Positions 8,214 to 16,204 of a stretch of DNA of 64,000 nt are shown one piece after another. The first letter of the stretch is position 1, and each line of letters starts with the position of its first letter. The stretch is from Alcanivorax sp. (GTDB taxonomy: Bacteria > Pseudomonadota > Gammaproteobacteria > Pseudomonadales > Alcanivoracaceae). The translations under genes were made by a program, and so were the position numbers. The notes below the pieces were generated by a model. The model was not told the DNA's origin. It saw only the letters and a list, made by a program, of their open reading frames with translations, and did not search any database. Where the stretch lies: NCBI RefSeq assembly GCF_019431375.1, contig NZ_CP080267.1, positions 1 through 64,000 on the forward strand, given 5' to 3'.

Positions 8214-8666
8214 CTATTGTGCGGTAAAGATACGCAGTATGGGAAAGCGGTGGTAACCGAAGAAAACCATCTTGCGCTGCTGCTCGCCGGGGGCGAAAGC
8301 ACCCTCCAGGCCGGTGGCGTGGCGCCGTTCCCCATTGGCAAACTCTGCCACCAGGTAGTTGTTCTGCAGGATGCGCTTGCCACTGTCGCTGTTTTCCAGT
8401 GTGACCAGCGCCCAGCGTTGCCCGCTGTCACTGCTCAGGGTATTGGCTTCCCGTACGCGAAAGCTGCTGGCGCTGGGTTGCAGGGGGCTGTCCCGGTCAA
8501 AGCGGGCGTCACCATCGATCTGTACCGGTGTGTCGAACCGCAGCACGGTGTCGTTGTCCGCCTGCGCCGCCGTGCTGGCGGTGACGACAACACCCAGTAG
8601 CAGCGCCTTACTGAGTCGCCAGACCCTGTCGGGCCAGGTCGCGGGTATGGGTAAGCAGATTGGCAT
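8214..8666 (-). CDS. Secreted protein of unknown function downstream of the B1 enzyme
   Basis: About 150 residues. After a short basic N-terminus comes a hydrophobic stretch (ALLLGVVVTAST) ending in AAQA, a likely signal peptide cut. The mature part is beta-rich and has no cysteine motif or recognised family. The reading frame is open up to an ATG at 8696; the ATG at 8666 gives a more credible signal peptide. Either start lies inside the upstream metallo-beta-lactamase-fold gene, which ends at 8608, so translation is probably coupled. Function unknown. Confidence 0.65.
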   Translation of the reverse strand: MPICLPIPATWPDRVWRLSKALLLGVVVTASTAAQADNDTVLRFDTPVQIDGDARFDRDSPLQPSASSFRVREANTLSSDSGQRWALVTLENSDSGKRILQNNYLVAEFANGERRHATGLEGAFAPGEQQRKMVFFGYHRFPILRIFTAQ

Positions 8667-9363
8667 CGCCGATGTCTCCATGGCCGGGAACCACAATGCT
8701 GGCTTCGCTGTAGTGGGTCAGCACGTTTTCCATGGCAACGGGCCAGTGGTTGGCGTTGGAGCCTTCCACATAGCCGATTGCAGTGGCCGAGCCCCCTTTC
8801 ACTGCGCACCCTCCGATCAGAACCTCATCACGGTCATACCAGACAATGATGTTATCAGGGCTGTGCGCCGGGCCCGGGTAATAGAGTTCCAGATTAGCGA
8901 ACTTGATCCGTGATTGCTCTGTGAAAGCCTCAATGGTTCGGGGCAGGGGAATGTCCGGATCGTAGAAAGTACCGGGGTCGTTGCGGGCGATGTCTAGCGT
9001 GGCCGGGTGAGCCCAGGCGGGAATGCCCCGGGCCGCCAGGGTACTGGCGCCGCCCATGCGGTCGTCGTGGGAGTGGGTGAGGATGGCCAGATCCGGGGCC
9101 TTGCCGAACCGCTGTTCCATCCAGTCCAGCAACAGCGCCGTGGGCGCGTCCCCCCAGGCGGTGTCGATCAGGGTAAGAGTGTTGTCCTCAATGATGATCA
9201 GCCCGTTGGAAGCATAGCGCTGCCCCTGAATCACTTCCCAGGAGCGATGCACCCAGGTGTGCTCGGTCAACGGGTAGACCTGCAAATCATCGCTGAGACG
9301 GATTTCCTCCGCCTGCAGAGGCAGGCTGATAAACAGTAACAGGGCAAGGGCGATACGCATCAT
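8608..9363 (-). CDS. Subclass B1-like metallo-beta-lactamase
   Basis: A 251-residue periplasmic MBL-fold hydrolase with a signal peptide (MMRIALALLLF, cut after LQA). All B1 zinc ligands are visible: HSHDD in LTHSHDDRMGG (His116, His118, Asp120), GPAHSPDN (His196), LIGGCAVK (Cys221) and VPGHGD (His263). The DDRMGG and GGC motifs and the order of segments are those of VIM and IMP type enzymes rather than of glyoxalase II or RNase Z, which have other ligands. Start ATG at 9363 has AGGAGA just upstream; the longer frame to 9387 has none. No integron or IS is nearby, so it looks resident. Beta-lactam hydrolysis is inferred, not shown. Confidence 0.85.
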   Translation of the reverse strand: MMRIALALLLFISLPLQAEEIRLSDDLQVYPLTEHTWVHRSWEVIQGQRYASNGLIIIEDNTLTLIDTAWGDAPTALLLDWMEQRFGKAPDLAILTHSHDDRMGGASTLAARGIPAWAHPATLDIARNDPGTFYDPDIPLPRTIEAFTEQSRIKFANLELYYPGPAHSPDNIIVWYDRDEVLIGGCAVKGGSATAIGYVEGSNANHWPVAMENVLTHYSEASIVVPGHGDIGDANLLTHTRDLARQGLATQ

Positions 9364-9465
9364 GGGTCTCCTGATCAGGAAACCCATGGTACGACGGTTT
9401 ACGATCGCCCGTGTGACAGGCTTGGCACCGGGAAAGAATTTCTCATTTCCGTAGGGTGCCCTGCC

Positions 9466-9981
9466 TTAATGAATCTTGATGGTCTTGCTGCCGTGCCCGT
9501 GGTGTTCGTGGCGGGGAATGGTCAGCGACAGCACACCGTTGTGAAACACCGCCTCCATGGCCTCGCCATCCGCGTCCGCAGGCAGATTAAGCATGCGCTG
9601 GAACTGTCCGAAACGTCGCTCACTGTAGTGATAGCCATCCCGCTCGGAGCTTTGCGCCTCCTGCTTCTGGCCGGCAATGGTCAGGGCGTCCTGGTGCAGG
9701 GTGACACGCAGATCCTGCATGTCCACGCCGGGTAGTTCGGCGGTGATCAGGTAATGGTCATCGCGCTCGAGAATATCCAGGTTGGGGCGGAACGGGATGC
9801 TGGGTTCCGCGTGGGGCGCCGGGGTGGTCCAGGCCATGTCGCCCAGCATCTGCTCAAACCAGTTGTCGAACTCGCGTTCCCAGCGCAGCAGGGGGTGACG
9901 AGGCTGACGTTGCGGCAACGGACGTTCGCGACTGCTTTCCTGGCGCAGCCAGTTCCAGGGAGTCATTTTGTGCATATCCAT
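9466..9981 (-). CDS. Small heat shock protein, Hsp20 family
   Basis: A 171-residue ATP-independent chaperone that holds unfolding proteins. The alpha-crystallin domain spans about residues 65-165: NLDILERDDHYLITAELPGV, ALTIAGQKQ, the FGQFQRMLNLP segment and FHNGVLSLTIPR, which is the family signature. The C-terminal KTIKIH supplies the I-x-I type motif used for oligomer assembly. The start at 9981 is set by AAAGGAGG seven bases upstream; the frame stays open to 10203 but without a second site. It is divergent from the dodecin gene. Confidence 0.93.
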   Translation of the reverse strand: MDMHKMTPWNWLRQESSRERPLPQRQPRHPLLRWEREFDNWFEQMLGDMAWTTPAPHAEPSIPFRPNLDILERDDHYLITAELPGVDMQDLRVTLHQDALTIAGQKQEAQSSERDGYHYSERRFGQFQRMLNLPADADGEAMEAVFHNGVLSLTIPRHEHHGHGSKTIKIH

Positions 9982-10157
9982 CGCATAACCTCCTTTGATA
10001 AAGGACATCACCTTTCCTCTTCTCTTTTTGAGGCAAGAGGGCGCCGCTTTCAATGATTTGTTGATGATTAATTGATCAATATCATGGGGGTTCCCCTTGT
10101 AATCCCTGTCCGGGAGTGTCACAGATGAAGTGACCGAGGACAGAAAAGGAGAGTGAT
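9982..10157. promoter_or_regulatory. Divergent promoter region between hsp20 and dodecin
   Basis: 176 bp between two divergent stress-related genes. On the minus strand, CCCCCATGAT resembles the -10 box of heat-shock sigma-32 promoters, but I find no convincing -35 box at the right distance. A ribosome binding site (AAAGGAGAGTG) precedes the dodecin ATG. Confidence 0.4.
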
Positions 10158-10373
10158 ATGTCCGATCATCACGTTTACAAGAAAGTGGAACTGGTGGGCT
10201 CATCCAAAACCAGTATTGAGGATGCCATCGACAACGCCCTGGCCACAGCCAGCGAAAGCCTGAAAATGATGGACTGGTTTGAAGTAACAGAAACCCGCGG
10301 CCATATCGTGGATGGCAAGGTGGGACATTATCAGGTGACTCTGAAGGTAGGGTTCCGGATTTCCGGATCTTGA
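10158..10373 (+). CDS. Dodecin, flavin storage protein
   Basis: A 71-residue protein of dodecin size (67-71). The conserved pattern VYKKVELVGSS, SIEDAIDNALATAS, MDWFEVTETRGHI and YQVTLKVGF is present; the Trp in MDWFEV is the residue that stacks on bound flavin. Dodecins form hollow dodecamers that bind riboflavin, FMN or related flavins and buffer free flavin in the cytoplasm. A single-gene unit, closed by the terminator at 10410-10443. Confidence 0.93.
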   Translation: MSDHHVYKKVELVGSSKTSIEDAIDNALATASESLKMMDWFEVTETRGHIVDGKVGHYQVTLKVGFRISGS

Positions 10374-10381
10374 AGGAACGA

Positions 10382-10409
10382 AAGCTACGAGCTACGAGCT
10401 ACAAGCTAC
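10382..10409 (+). repeat. Short GAGCTAC heptamer array (4 units)
   Basis: Four units (AAGCTAC, GAGCTAC, GAGCTAC, AAGCTAC) immediately after the dodecin stop codon, in the same orientation as the long arrays. It lacks the spacer and hairpins. Confidence 0.85.
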
Positions 10410-10443
10410 AAAAAAACCGCACCCTCTCGGGCGCGGTTTTTTG
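10410..10443. terminator. Bidirectional terminator between dodecin and deaD
   Basis: A7, stem ACCGCACCC, loop TCTC, stem GGGCGCGGT with one mismatch (10416-10437), then T6. It can end both convergent transcripts. Confidence 0.85.
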
Positions 10444-10449
10444 TTTTGC

Positions 10450-10469
10450 AGCTAGAAGCTAGAAGCTAG
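10450..10469 (+). repeat. Short TAGAAGC heptamer array (3 units)
   Basis: About three units of AGCTAGA, the second heptamer type, on the far side of the terminator from the GAGCTAC units. It mirrors in miniature the arrangement at 35.6-36.0 kb. Confidence 0.8.
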
Positions 10470-10480
10470 TTCCTAGTCGC

Positions 10481-12145
10481 TTATACCGCTTCCAGATTCA
10501 GGGAACGCTGGCAGACCCGCGCGGTGCGGATCACGTGGAGCTGGCGGGGAGACAGGTCTTCCGGCAGATCTACGGTGCTATGGTCCTGGTGGATCTTGAT
10601 CGGGCCGATCAGGCGGCTGGGCAGTTTGGCTTCGTTGGCGATGGCGCCGACGATGTTGCCCGGCTTGACGCCGTGGTCATGACCGACCTGGATACGGTAG
10701 CTACGCATGGCCTTGTCGCTCTTGCCGCCCTTGTTGCTGCTGCGCGGGCCGCGATCATCACGACGGCCGCCTGACGCATGGGCAGGTTCGCGACGAGAGC
10801 GTGTTTCCTTGATCATTTTCGGTTCTTTCAGGATCAGCGGCTCACGCTTGAACATCATCATCGCCAGAGCAGTGGCCATGTCATTGTCGCTGACGTCCAT
10901 GCTCTCGCGTAGCTGGTTGACCAGGGCGCGGGTTTCTTCCTGACCGTTGCCTTCCAGTACTGCGGTCAGCTGTTCCTGGAAGCGGGAAATGCGCTTGGCG
11001 TTCAGGTCGTCCACGGACGGCAGGGTCATCTTTTCGATGGCCTGGCGAGTGGTGCGTTCGATCTGACGAAGTACGTGCTGCTCACGACGGGACACGAACA
11101 GGATCGCGTCGCCTTCGCGGCCGGCACGGCCGGTACGACCGATACGGTGCACGTAGGCTTCCGGGTCGCCAGGCATGTCATAGTTCACCACGTGGGTGAT
11201 GCGCGCCACGTCCAGACCACGGGCAACCACATCGGTGGCGATGAGCAGATCGAAGCGCTTGTCCTTGAGGCGTTGAACCGTTTTTTCACGCTGCTGCTGC
11301 GGGATATCGCCATTGAGGGCTTCGGCACGCAGATTGCGGCGATTCAGCTGTTCGGCCAGCTCCAGAGTGGCCTGCTTGGTGCGCACGAACACGATCACGG
11401 CATCGTGCTCTTCAGCTTCCAGAATGCGGCACAGGGCGTCCAGTTTATTGAGCCCGGCCACGGGCCAGTAACGCTGACGAATGCTGGTGCCGGCGGTGGC
11501 GCCGACGCCATTGTCGATGCGTACCAGCTTGGGATTTTTCAGGTGCTGGTCGGCAACCTTGCGAATAACCGGCGGCATGGTGGCGGAGAACAGTGCCAGC
11601 TGGCAGTCATCCGGGGTGCGCTCGAGTACCCATTTCACGTCGTCGATAAAGCCCATACGGAGCATTTCATCGGCTTCGTCGAGTACCAGCGCCTGCAGGT
11701 TGGTCAGGTTCAGGGAGCCACGTTCGATGTGGTCCATTACGCGTCCAGGGGTACCGACAATTACCTGGGCGCCGTCACGCAGGCCCTTGAGCTGCGTGCG
11801 ATATTCACCGCCGCCATAAATCGGCAGTACCTTGAGTCCTTTGATGCCCTGGGCAAACTCTTCACAGGCTTTGGCCACCTGGATAGCGAGTTCACGAGTG
11901 GGGGCAAGAATCAGCATTTGTGGTTGACGCAGGGATGCATCCAGCCGTGCCAGCAGTGGCAGGGCGAAAGCGGCGGTTTTACCTGTGCCAGTTTGAGCCT
12001 GGCCCAGCAGGTCGTGACCATCGAGCAACAGCGGGATGGCTTGCGCCTGAATCGGCGACGGCTCCTGGAAGCCCTGGCGGGCAATCGCAGCGAGCAATAC
12101 CTCGGGCAGGCCTAAATCGGCGAACCCGGAACGGGAATCTGACAT
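10481..12145 (-). CDS. deaD: DEAD-box ATP-dependent RNA helicase, DeaD/CsdA type
   Basis: A 554-residue helicase that unwinds short RNA duplexes in ribosome assembly, mRNA decay and cold adaptation. Visible motifs: Q-motif (F..PSPIQAQAIP, residues 26-38), Walker A AQTGTGKT (50-57), PTREL (82-86), TPGR (132-135), DEAD (156-159), SAT (187-189) and HRIGRTGR (333-340). A basic, Gly/Arg/Ser-rich linker follows at about 440-475. The C-terminal 75 residues (RIQVGHDHGVKPGNIVGAI) form a DbpA-type RNA-binding domain. These features and the length fit DeaD rather than RhlE or SrmB. Confidence 0.92.
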   Translation of the reverse strand: MSDSRSGFADLGLPEVLLAAIARQGFQEPSPIQAQAIPLLLDGHDLLGQAQTGTGKTAAFALPLLARLDASLRQPQMLILAPTRELAIQVAKACEEFAQGIKGLKVLPIYGGGEYRTQLKGLRDGAQVIVGTPGRVMDHIERGSLNLTNLQALVLDEADEMLRMGFIDDVKWVLERTPDDCQLALFSATMPPVIRKVADQHLKNPKLVRIDNGVGATAGTSIRQRYWPVAGLNKLDALCRILEAEEHDAVIVFVRTKQATLELAEQLNRRNLRAEALNGDIPQQQREKTVQRLKDKRFDLLIATDVVARGLDVARITHVVNYDMPGDPEAYVHRIGRTGRAGREGDAILFVSRREQHVLRQIERTTRQAIEKMTLPSVDDLNAKRISRFQEQLTAVLEGNGQEETRALVNQLRESMDVSDNDMATALAMMMFKREPLILKEPKMIKETRSRREPAHASGGRRDDRGPRSSNKGGKSDKAMRSYRIQVGHDHGVKPGNIVGAIANEAKLPSRLIGPIKIHQDHSTVDLPEDLSPRQLHVIRTARVCQRSLNLEAV

Positions 12146-12269
12146 GTGTTACCTATGAATTGGGAGGAGGGGCCGAGCGAGCGTCGGCGAGGACGCGGCA
12201 GTATACGCGTGTTAAGGGCCTATTGCACGTTTTTTCGCCAATGCCGCTTGGTGCGTCGATCCCCTATCT

Positions 12270-12352
12270 CCCTGTAGGAGTCATGCTTGCATGGCGAACA
12301 TCCTCGATGTTTCTGAGGCCTTTCGCCATGACGAGCATGGCTCTCACGCGCC
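12270..12352. repeat. REP-like hairpin pair
   Basis: GTAGGAGTCATGCTTGCATGGCGAAC (head, short palindromic stem CATGC/GCATG, tail) is followed by an inverted partner with TTTCGCCATG and GCATGGCTC. It is the same family as the hairpins behind the heptamer arrays but has no array. It fills the gap between deaD and the beta-helix gene. Confidence 0.75.
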
Positions 12353-14011
12353 CTAGTTCAATGGATAGGCCGTCCAGCCGTCGGTCCAGTTCTGCACACT
12401 GCCGGGGCGCACGGCACCCAGATAGTTGGCGGCTTCGTCCCAGAATTCCCCCTGGGGAATGGGGCTGGCGCCGTTGCGGGCCGGGGAGCGGGAGGTGGGC
12501 GCGAAGTCCGGGTGGGAGGCGCTGCTGGCGTCCCGGGTCAGCATCGGGTCGGTGCCAAACTGGGCGGCCACGGCACTGCTCTGGAAGTAACGGCGTTCGT
12601 CGAAGTCACCATCATCGTTGTTGTCACCGGTTTCCGGGTCGAAGAACGTCAGCCCGCGGCTACCTACCCGATTCACCATTATGCTCTGGAAGCTTAATTC
12701 CCCTTGCTGGATACGCGCCACGGTTTCCGTGCCTTTCAGGTCGATGGTTTCCCCGGAGAAGCCGTCGATAATGATGTTGTGGAAATGCCCGCCGGTACCG
12801 GCCTTGAGGGTCATGGCGCGGTGGTACTTGTCGTGACTGCGTGGGCTGATCAGGGTCACGTTGTACATGGTCGGGGCGGAAATTGGGGAAGCATTCGGGT
12901 TGCCTGCCTGGTTGTCGCCCTCGAAGGCATTGTCGCCGGTGTCGGCATGTTGCTGAATGGCGAGAAACTGCACCCGGCCGCGCCAGCCCATATCCCAGTC
13001 CAGGGAGTCGTCGCCGGCGCCGGTGATGACGATGTGCTGCAGATCCACGGTGCCGCCGAACACTTCGATGCCGTCGTCCAGGGCGCGGTGTACCTGCACA
13101 TGGCGGACGATGGTGCCGTCACCGCAACCACCCAGGGTCAGGCCGTTGAGTTCGTTGTTGGCGTAAACTTCGAAGCCGGCAAATTCGATGCGGGTGTATT
13201 CCATCATGCCGCAGGATGAGCTGGGGTCATCCCCGCCGAAAGCTCCGCGTGCGTCACCGTGCGGAACCCCTTCTATCTGGGCCTTTGATTTATTGACCGG
13301 GGCGTTGCCCAGCATTACCACGCCGCCCCAGTCGCCAGCGGCACGACGGCCTTCCGGTTGGTTGCTGGTAAAGACGATAGGGGCAGTTTCCTGGCCTCGT
13401 GAAAACAGGGTGGCATCACGGGTAATTATCAGAGCAGAACCAGGGCGTCCCTCGATGCGGGTACCCGGCTCGATGGTCAGGTTGGCACCGGCTTCTACGT
13501 AGACGATGCCGTCGAGAATCCAGGTGGTGCCGGCATGCCAGGTCTGATTGCCGAAGAGGGAGCCTTTGACCACCTGTTTGCCGGCAATCAACTGATGAAG
13601 AGGCTGATAGGCAAAGTAGCCGATCACGGCGATCATCACCGCGGCCAGCCCGAGCCAGGCGTACATCCAATGAGATTTTGCATTGCGACTACTGGCAATA
13701 GACGGGCTGCCCAGGGTTTCGGCTATGTCCGGATTGGTGAGTGGTAGCGAGGAGCCTGTGGCTGCCGGGCGTTTGCGCAGCAACATGCCGTCGTGGTTGG
13801 CGGCTTGCAGCTTCAGGCCAAGAGCGCGAATTTTTCTATTGTCGCTGTTGACCGCCCGGCTAATGATTTCGGCCCGATAGACCGGATCGTTGAGCATCGT
13901 GTTGAAATGCACAAAGCGCAGGCTGCTGTCATTTTCCTGGTCAAAGTTCTGCTTCAGTTGCCACAGCAATTCCACCAGCTGCGCGCGTGGAGACGATACT
14001 GCATCCACCAT
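12353..14011 (-). CDS. Membrane-anchored beta-helix protein of unknown function
   Basis: About 552 residues in three parts. Residues 1-110 are soluble and hydrophilic, presumably cytoplasmic (ELLWQLKQNFDQENDSS, then a basic stretch RKIRALGLKL). One transmembrane helix follows at about 115-137 (WLGLAAVMIAVIGYFAY). The remaining 400 residues are extracytoplasmic and have the repeating short-strand, Gly/Asn/Asp-rich pattern of a right-handed parallel beta-helix (VYVEAGANLTIEPGTRI, DDGIEVFGGTVDLQHIVI, DNNDDGD). Start is the ATG at 14011 with GGGGGGA upstream. No enzyme motif is certain; a surface or periplasmic binding role is a guess. Confidence 0.75.
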   Translation of the reverse strand: MVDAVSSPRAQLVELLWQLKQNFDQENDSSLRFVHFNTMLNDPVYRAEIISRAVNSDNRKIRALGLKLQAANHDGMLLRKRPAATGSSLPLTNPDIAETLGSPSIASSRNAKSHWMYAWLGLAAVMIAVIGYFAYQPLHQLIAGKQVVKGSLFGNQTWHAGTTWILDGIVYVEAGANLTIEPGTRIEGRPGSALIITRDATLFSRGQETAPIVFTSNQPEGRRAAGDWGGVVMLGNAPVNKSKAQIEGVPHGDARGAFGGDDPSSSCGMMEYTRIEFAGFEVYANNELNGLTLGGCGDGTIVRHVQVHRALDDGIEVFGGTVDLQHIVITGAGDDSLDWDMGWRGRVQFLAIQQHADTGDNAFEGDNQAGNPNASPISAPTMYNVTLISPRSHDKYHRAMTLKAGTGGHFHNIIIDGFSGETIDLKGTETVARIQQGELSFQSIMVNRVGSRGLTFFDPETGDNNDDGDFDERRYFQSSAVAAQFGTDPMLTRDASSASHPDFAPTSRSPARNGASPIPQGEFWDEAANYLGAVRPGSVQNWTDGWTAYPLN

Positions 14012-14090
14012 AAATCCCCCCAATCGGATCAGGCGATATTCGGAAAGAGGGAGTGTGTAAAATAAAGATGACAGTAAGGTGAAAAGTAAA

Positions 14091-14188
14091 AAGCTACGAG
14101 CTACGAGCTACGAGCTACGAGCTACGAGCTACGAGCTACGAGCTACGAGCTACGAGCTACGAGCTACGAGCTACGAGCTACGAGCTAC
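14091..14188 (+). repeat. Heptamer tandem array (GAGCTAC)14
   Basis: 98 bp, 14 units of which the first reads AAGCTAC. It stands upstream of the minus-strand beta-helix gene, in the same orientation as the arrays at 3453, 10382, 35561 and 62737. Confidence 0.95.
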
Positions 14189-14465
14189 GCTGGTAGGATA
14201 GGGAAAGGTTGGAAAGTTCCTTGTACTTGGTCATTTCTACGAAGCCGCTGTAGGAGTACCTCTTGAGGTGCGAACCTTGCGGAGCAAGGAAATCGCCCGC
14301 AGGGCGATCAGGAATGGCAAAGCTCGACAGGTCTCTCCAGAAAGAACGGCGGATAGACGTTGGCCTCTGTTGCCTCGCTACGCTCGGTTCGCACCTCAAG
14401 AGGTGCTCCTACATCATCAACCCTGACCAATGCCCGAATCGTGCCGCGAGCGACGCACCTACAAA
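14189..14465 (+). repeat. Conserved spacer plus three-hairpin element and inverted REP partner
   Basis: The spacer (GGATAGGGAAAG, TTGGAAAGTTCC, TTTCTACGAAGCCGCTG) leads to GTAGGAG with hairpin 1 ACCTC-TT-GAGGT (14258-14269), hairpin 2 CCTTGC-GGA-GCAAGG (14275-14289) and hairpin 3 ATCGCCC-GCA-GGGCGAT (14292-14308). An inverted copy of hairpin 1 with its flanks lies at 14387-14412, so the pair is REPIN-like, and a further inverted head lies at about 14435-14465. Each stem differs in sequence from the other sites but stays paired. Confidence 0.85.
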
Positions 14466-14473
14466 CCCCCCAC

Positions 14474-14520
14474 AAAAAACGCGGGCAGGGCGCTATGCGA
14501 TTAGCACGGCCCGGCCCGCG
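14474..14520 (-). terminator. Rho-independent terminator of the GMC oxidoreductase gene
   Basis: On the minus strand, CGCGGGCCGGGC pairs with GCCCTGCCCGCG and is followed by a run of six T (A-run at 14474-14479 on the + strand). It lies 21 bp beyond the stop codon. Confidence 0.8.
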
Positions 14521-14540
14521 TTGCAGCTTGCCGCTTGCGG

Positions 14541-16136
14541 CTACTCCCCGAGAATCGCGTCTGCCCCTTTCTCGGCAATCATCACTGTCGGCGCATTGGT
14601 GTTGCCGCCGATCAGGGTGGGCATGATGGAGGCATCGATGACGCGCAGGCCTTCCAGGCCGTGCACACGCAACTGGCTGTCTACCACTGCCATGTCGTCG
14701 CTGCCCATCTTGCAGGTGCCAACCGGGTGATAGATGTTGTCGCACTTCTGGCGCAGGAAGTTACGGATGTCCTCGTCGCTTTCCACGCCGTTGCCGGGGA
14801 AGATTTCATCGCCGCGCCAGTCGCTGAGCGCATCCTGGGCCATGATCTTGCGCATGGCCTTGACGCCACGAACCATGCCTTCCATGTCGTCCGGGTGCTC
14901 CAGGAAGCGAGGATCGATCAGGGCCGGGGAGCGCGGGTTGGCATCACGCAGAGTGATGTTGCCACGGCTCTTGGGACGCAGAATGCAGACGTGACCGGAA
15001 TAGCCATAGCCCATGCTGAACAGCAGGTTGAGGCCATGGTTGTCCAGCTTGGCGGCGGTCAGGTGCAATTGCAGATCGGGAATCTCTTCGTCCGGGCTGG
15101 ATTTGATGAAGCCCCCGGCTTCGGCCACGTTGGAGGTGAGCTGACCGTTGCGACGGTAGAAGAAATCAATAATCCCTTTCAGGCCGGTGGTGAGCAGAGC
15201 ACCCGGCGCCAGGCTCAGGGTGTCCTTGCGCAGGCTCTTGTGCACCACCAGGGCATCCGGGTGGTCCTGCAGGTTCTCACCCACACCGGGCAGGTCGTGC
15301 ACCAGCGGGATGTTGTGCTCAGCCAGCTCCGCTGCCGGGCCCACACCGGAAAGCTTGAGAATTTGTGGGGAGTTGATGGCGCCGCCGGAGAGGATCACTT
15401 CATTGTCGGCTTTCAGAGTACGGATCTGGCCCTTGTGTTCCACTTCCACGCCGATAGCACGTTTGCCATCGAACAGTACCCGGTTCACCAGGGCGTTGGT
15501 CATGATGGTCAGGTTGGGACGATCCATGACCGGGTGCAGATAGGCCCGGGCCACGCCGCAACGCTCGCCGTCCTTCTGGTTCACCTTGTACATGCCCATG
15601 CCTTCCTGGACGGCATTATTGAAGTCATCGGTGGCCGGGTGGCCAGCTTGAATACCAGCTTCCACAAAGGCTCGGCTTACCGGGTGGTTGAAGCGCAGGT
15701 CGGCAATGTTGAGCTTGCCGTGAGTGCCGTGGAACTCACTCTCGCCGGGCTCATAGTGTTCGCAGCGTTTGAACACCGGCAGGACATCGTCGAAGCTCCA
15801 GCCTTCGTTGCCCAGTGAGGCCCAGTGGTCATAATCCCACTTGTGACCGCGGGTGTAGCACATGGCATTCACGGCCGAGGAGCCACCCAGGGTCTTGCCC
15901 CGGGGGATATAGATCTGGCGATTGTTCAGGGCTTTCTGGGGTACGGTGTAATAACGCCAGTTTCGCGCGTTGGAGCGCATCATCAGGATGATGCCGGCAG
16001 GAATGCGGATAAACAGGCTATTGTCTGCCGGGCCCGCTTCCAGCAGGCAGACACGATTGTTGGGGTTTTCGGAAAGACGGTTGGCAAGTACGCAGCCAGC
16101 AGAACCGGCGCCGACAATAATGTAATCAAACTGCAT
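14541..16136 (-). CDS. GMC-family FAD alcohol/choline dehydrogenase
   Basis: A 531-residue flavoenzyme of the glucose-methanol-choline family. The ADP-binding motif VGAGSAGCVLANRLSE is at residues 8-23, LLEAGP ends the first beta-alpha-beta unit, PRGKTLGGSSAVN is GMC signature 1, and GGAINSPQILKLSGVGP is signature 2. The catalytic pair is His470 (YHPVGTCKMG) and Asn512 (GGNTNAP). Length and motifs fit both choline dehydrogenase and AlkJ-type alcohol dehydrogenases, which pass electrons to the respiratory chain. In an alkane degrader the AlkJ-like role is attractive, but no alkane hydroxylase gene is nearby. Confidence 0.88.
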   Translation of the reverse strand: MQFDYIIVGAGSAGCVLANRLSENPNNRVCLLEAGPADNSLFIRIPAGIILMMRSNARNWRYYTVPQKALNNRQIYIPRGKTLGGSSAVNAMCYTRGHKWDYDHWASLGNEGWSFDDVLPVFKRCEHYEPGESEFHGTHGKLNIADLRFNHPVSRAFVEAGIQAGHPATDDFNNAVQEGMGMYKVNQKDGERCGVARAYLHPVMDRPNLTIMTNALVNRVLFDGKRAIGVEVEHKGQIRTLKADNEVILSGGAINSPQILKLSGVGPAAELAEHNIPLVHDLPGVGENLQDHPDALVVHKSLRKDTLSLAPGALLTTGLKGIIDFFYRRNGQLTSNVAEAGGFIKSSPDEEIPDLQLHLTAAKLDNHGLNLLFSMGYGYSGHVCILRPKSRGNITLRDANPRSPALIDPRFLEHPDDMEGMVRGVKAMRKIMAQDALSDWRGDEIFPGNGVESDEDIRNFLRQKCDNIYHPVGTCKMGSDDMAVVDSQLRVHGLEGLRVIDASIMPTLIGGNTNAPTVMIAEKGADAILGE

Positions 16137-16180
16137 GATGTCTGCCTTGAGCTTGGTTGAAACAGGGAATCCGGTGAAAG

Positions 16181-16204
16181 CTCCTCCCTCAACGGGAGGA
16201 GTGA
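16181..16204 (+). promoter_or_regulatory. Hairpin that sequesters the ribosome binding site
   Basis: CTCCTCCC (16181-16188), loop TCAAC, GGGAGGAG (16194-16201): a perfect 8-bp stem whose right arm is the Shine-Dalgarno sequence of the DUF3047 gene, three bases before its ATG at 16205. Folding in the mRNA would hide the ribosome binding site. Confidence 0.65.

Noticed and set aside
9982..10157. A sigma-32 promoter for the Hsp20 gene.
   Set aside because: The -10 like CCCCCAT is present, but no CTTGAA-type -35 box is found at 13-17 bp, so only a low-confidence region is listed.
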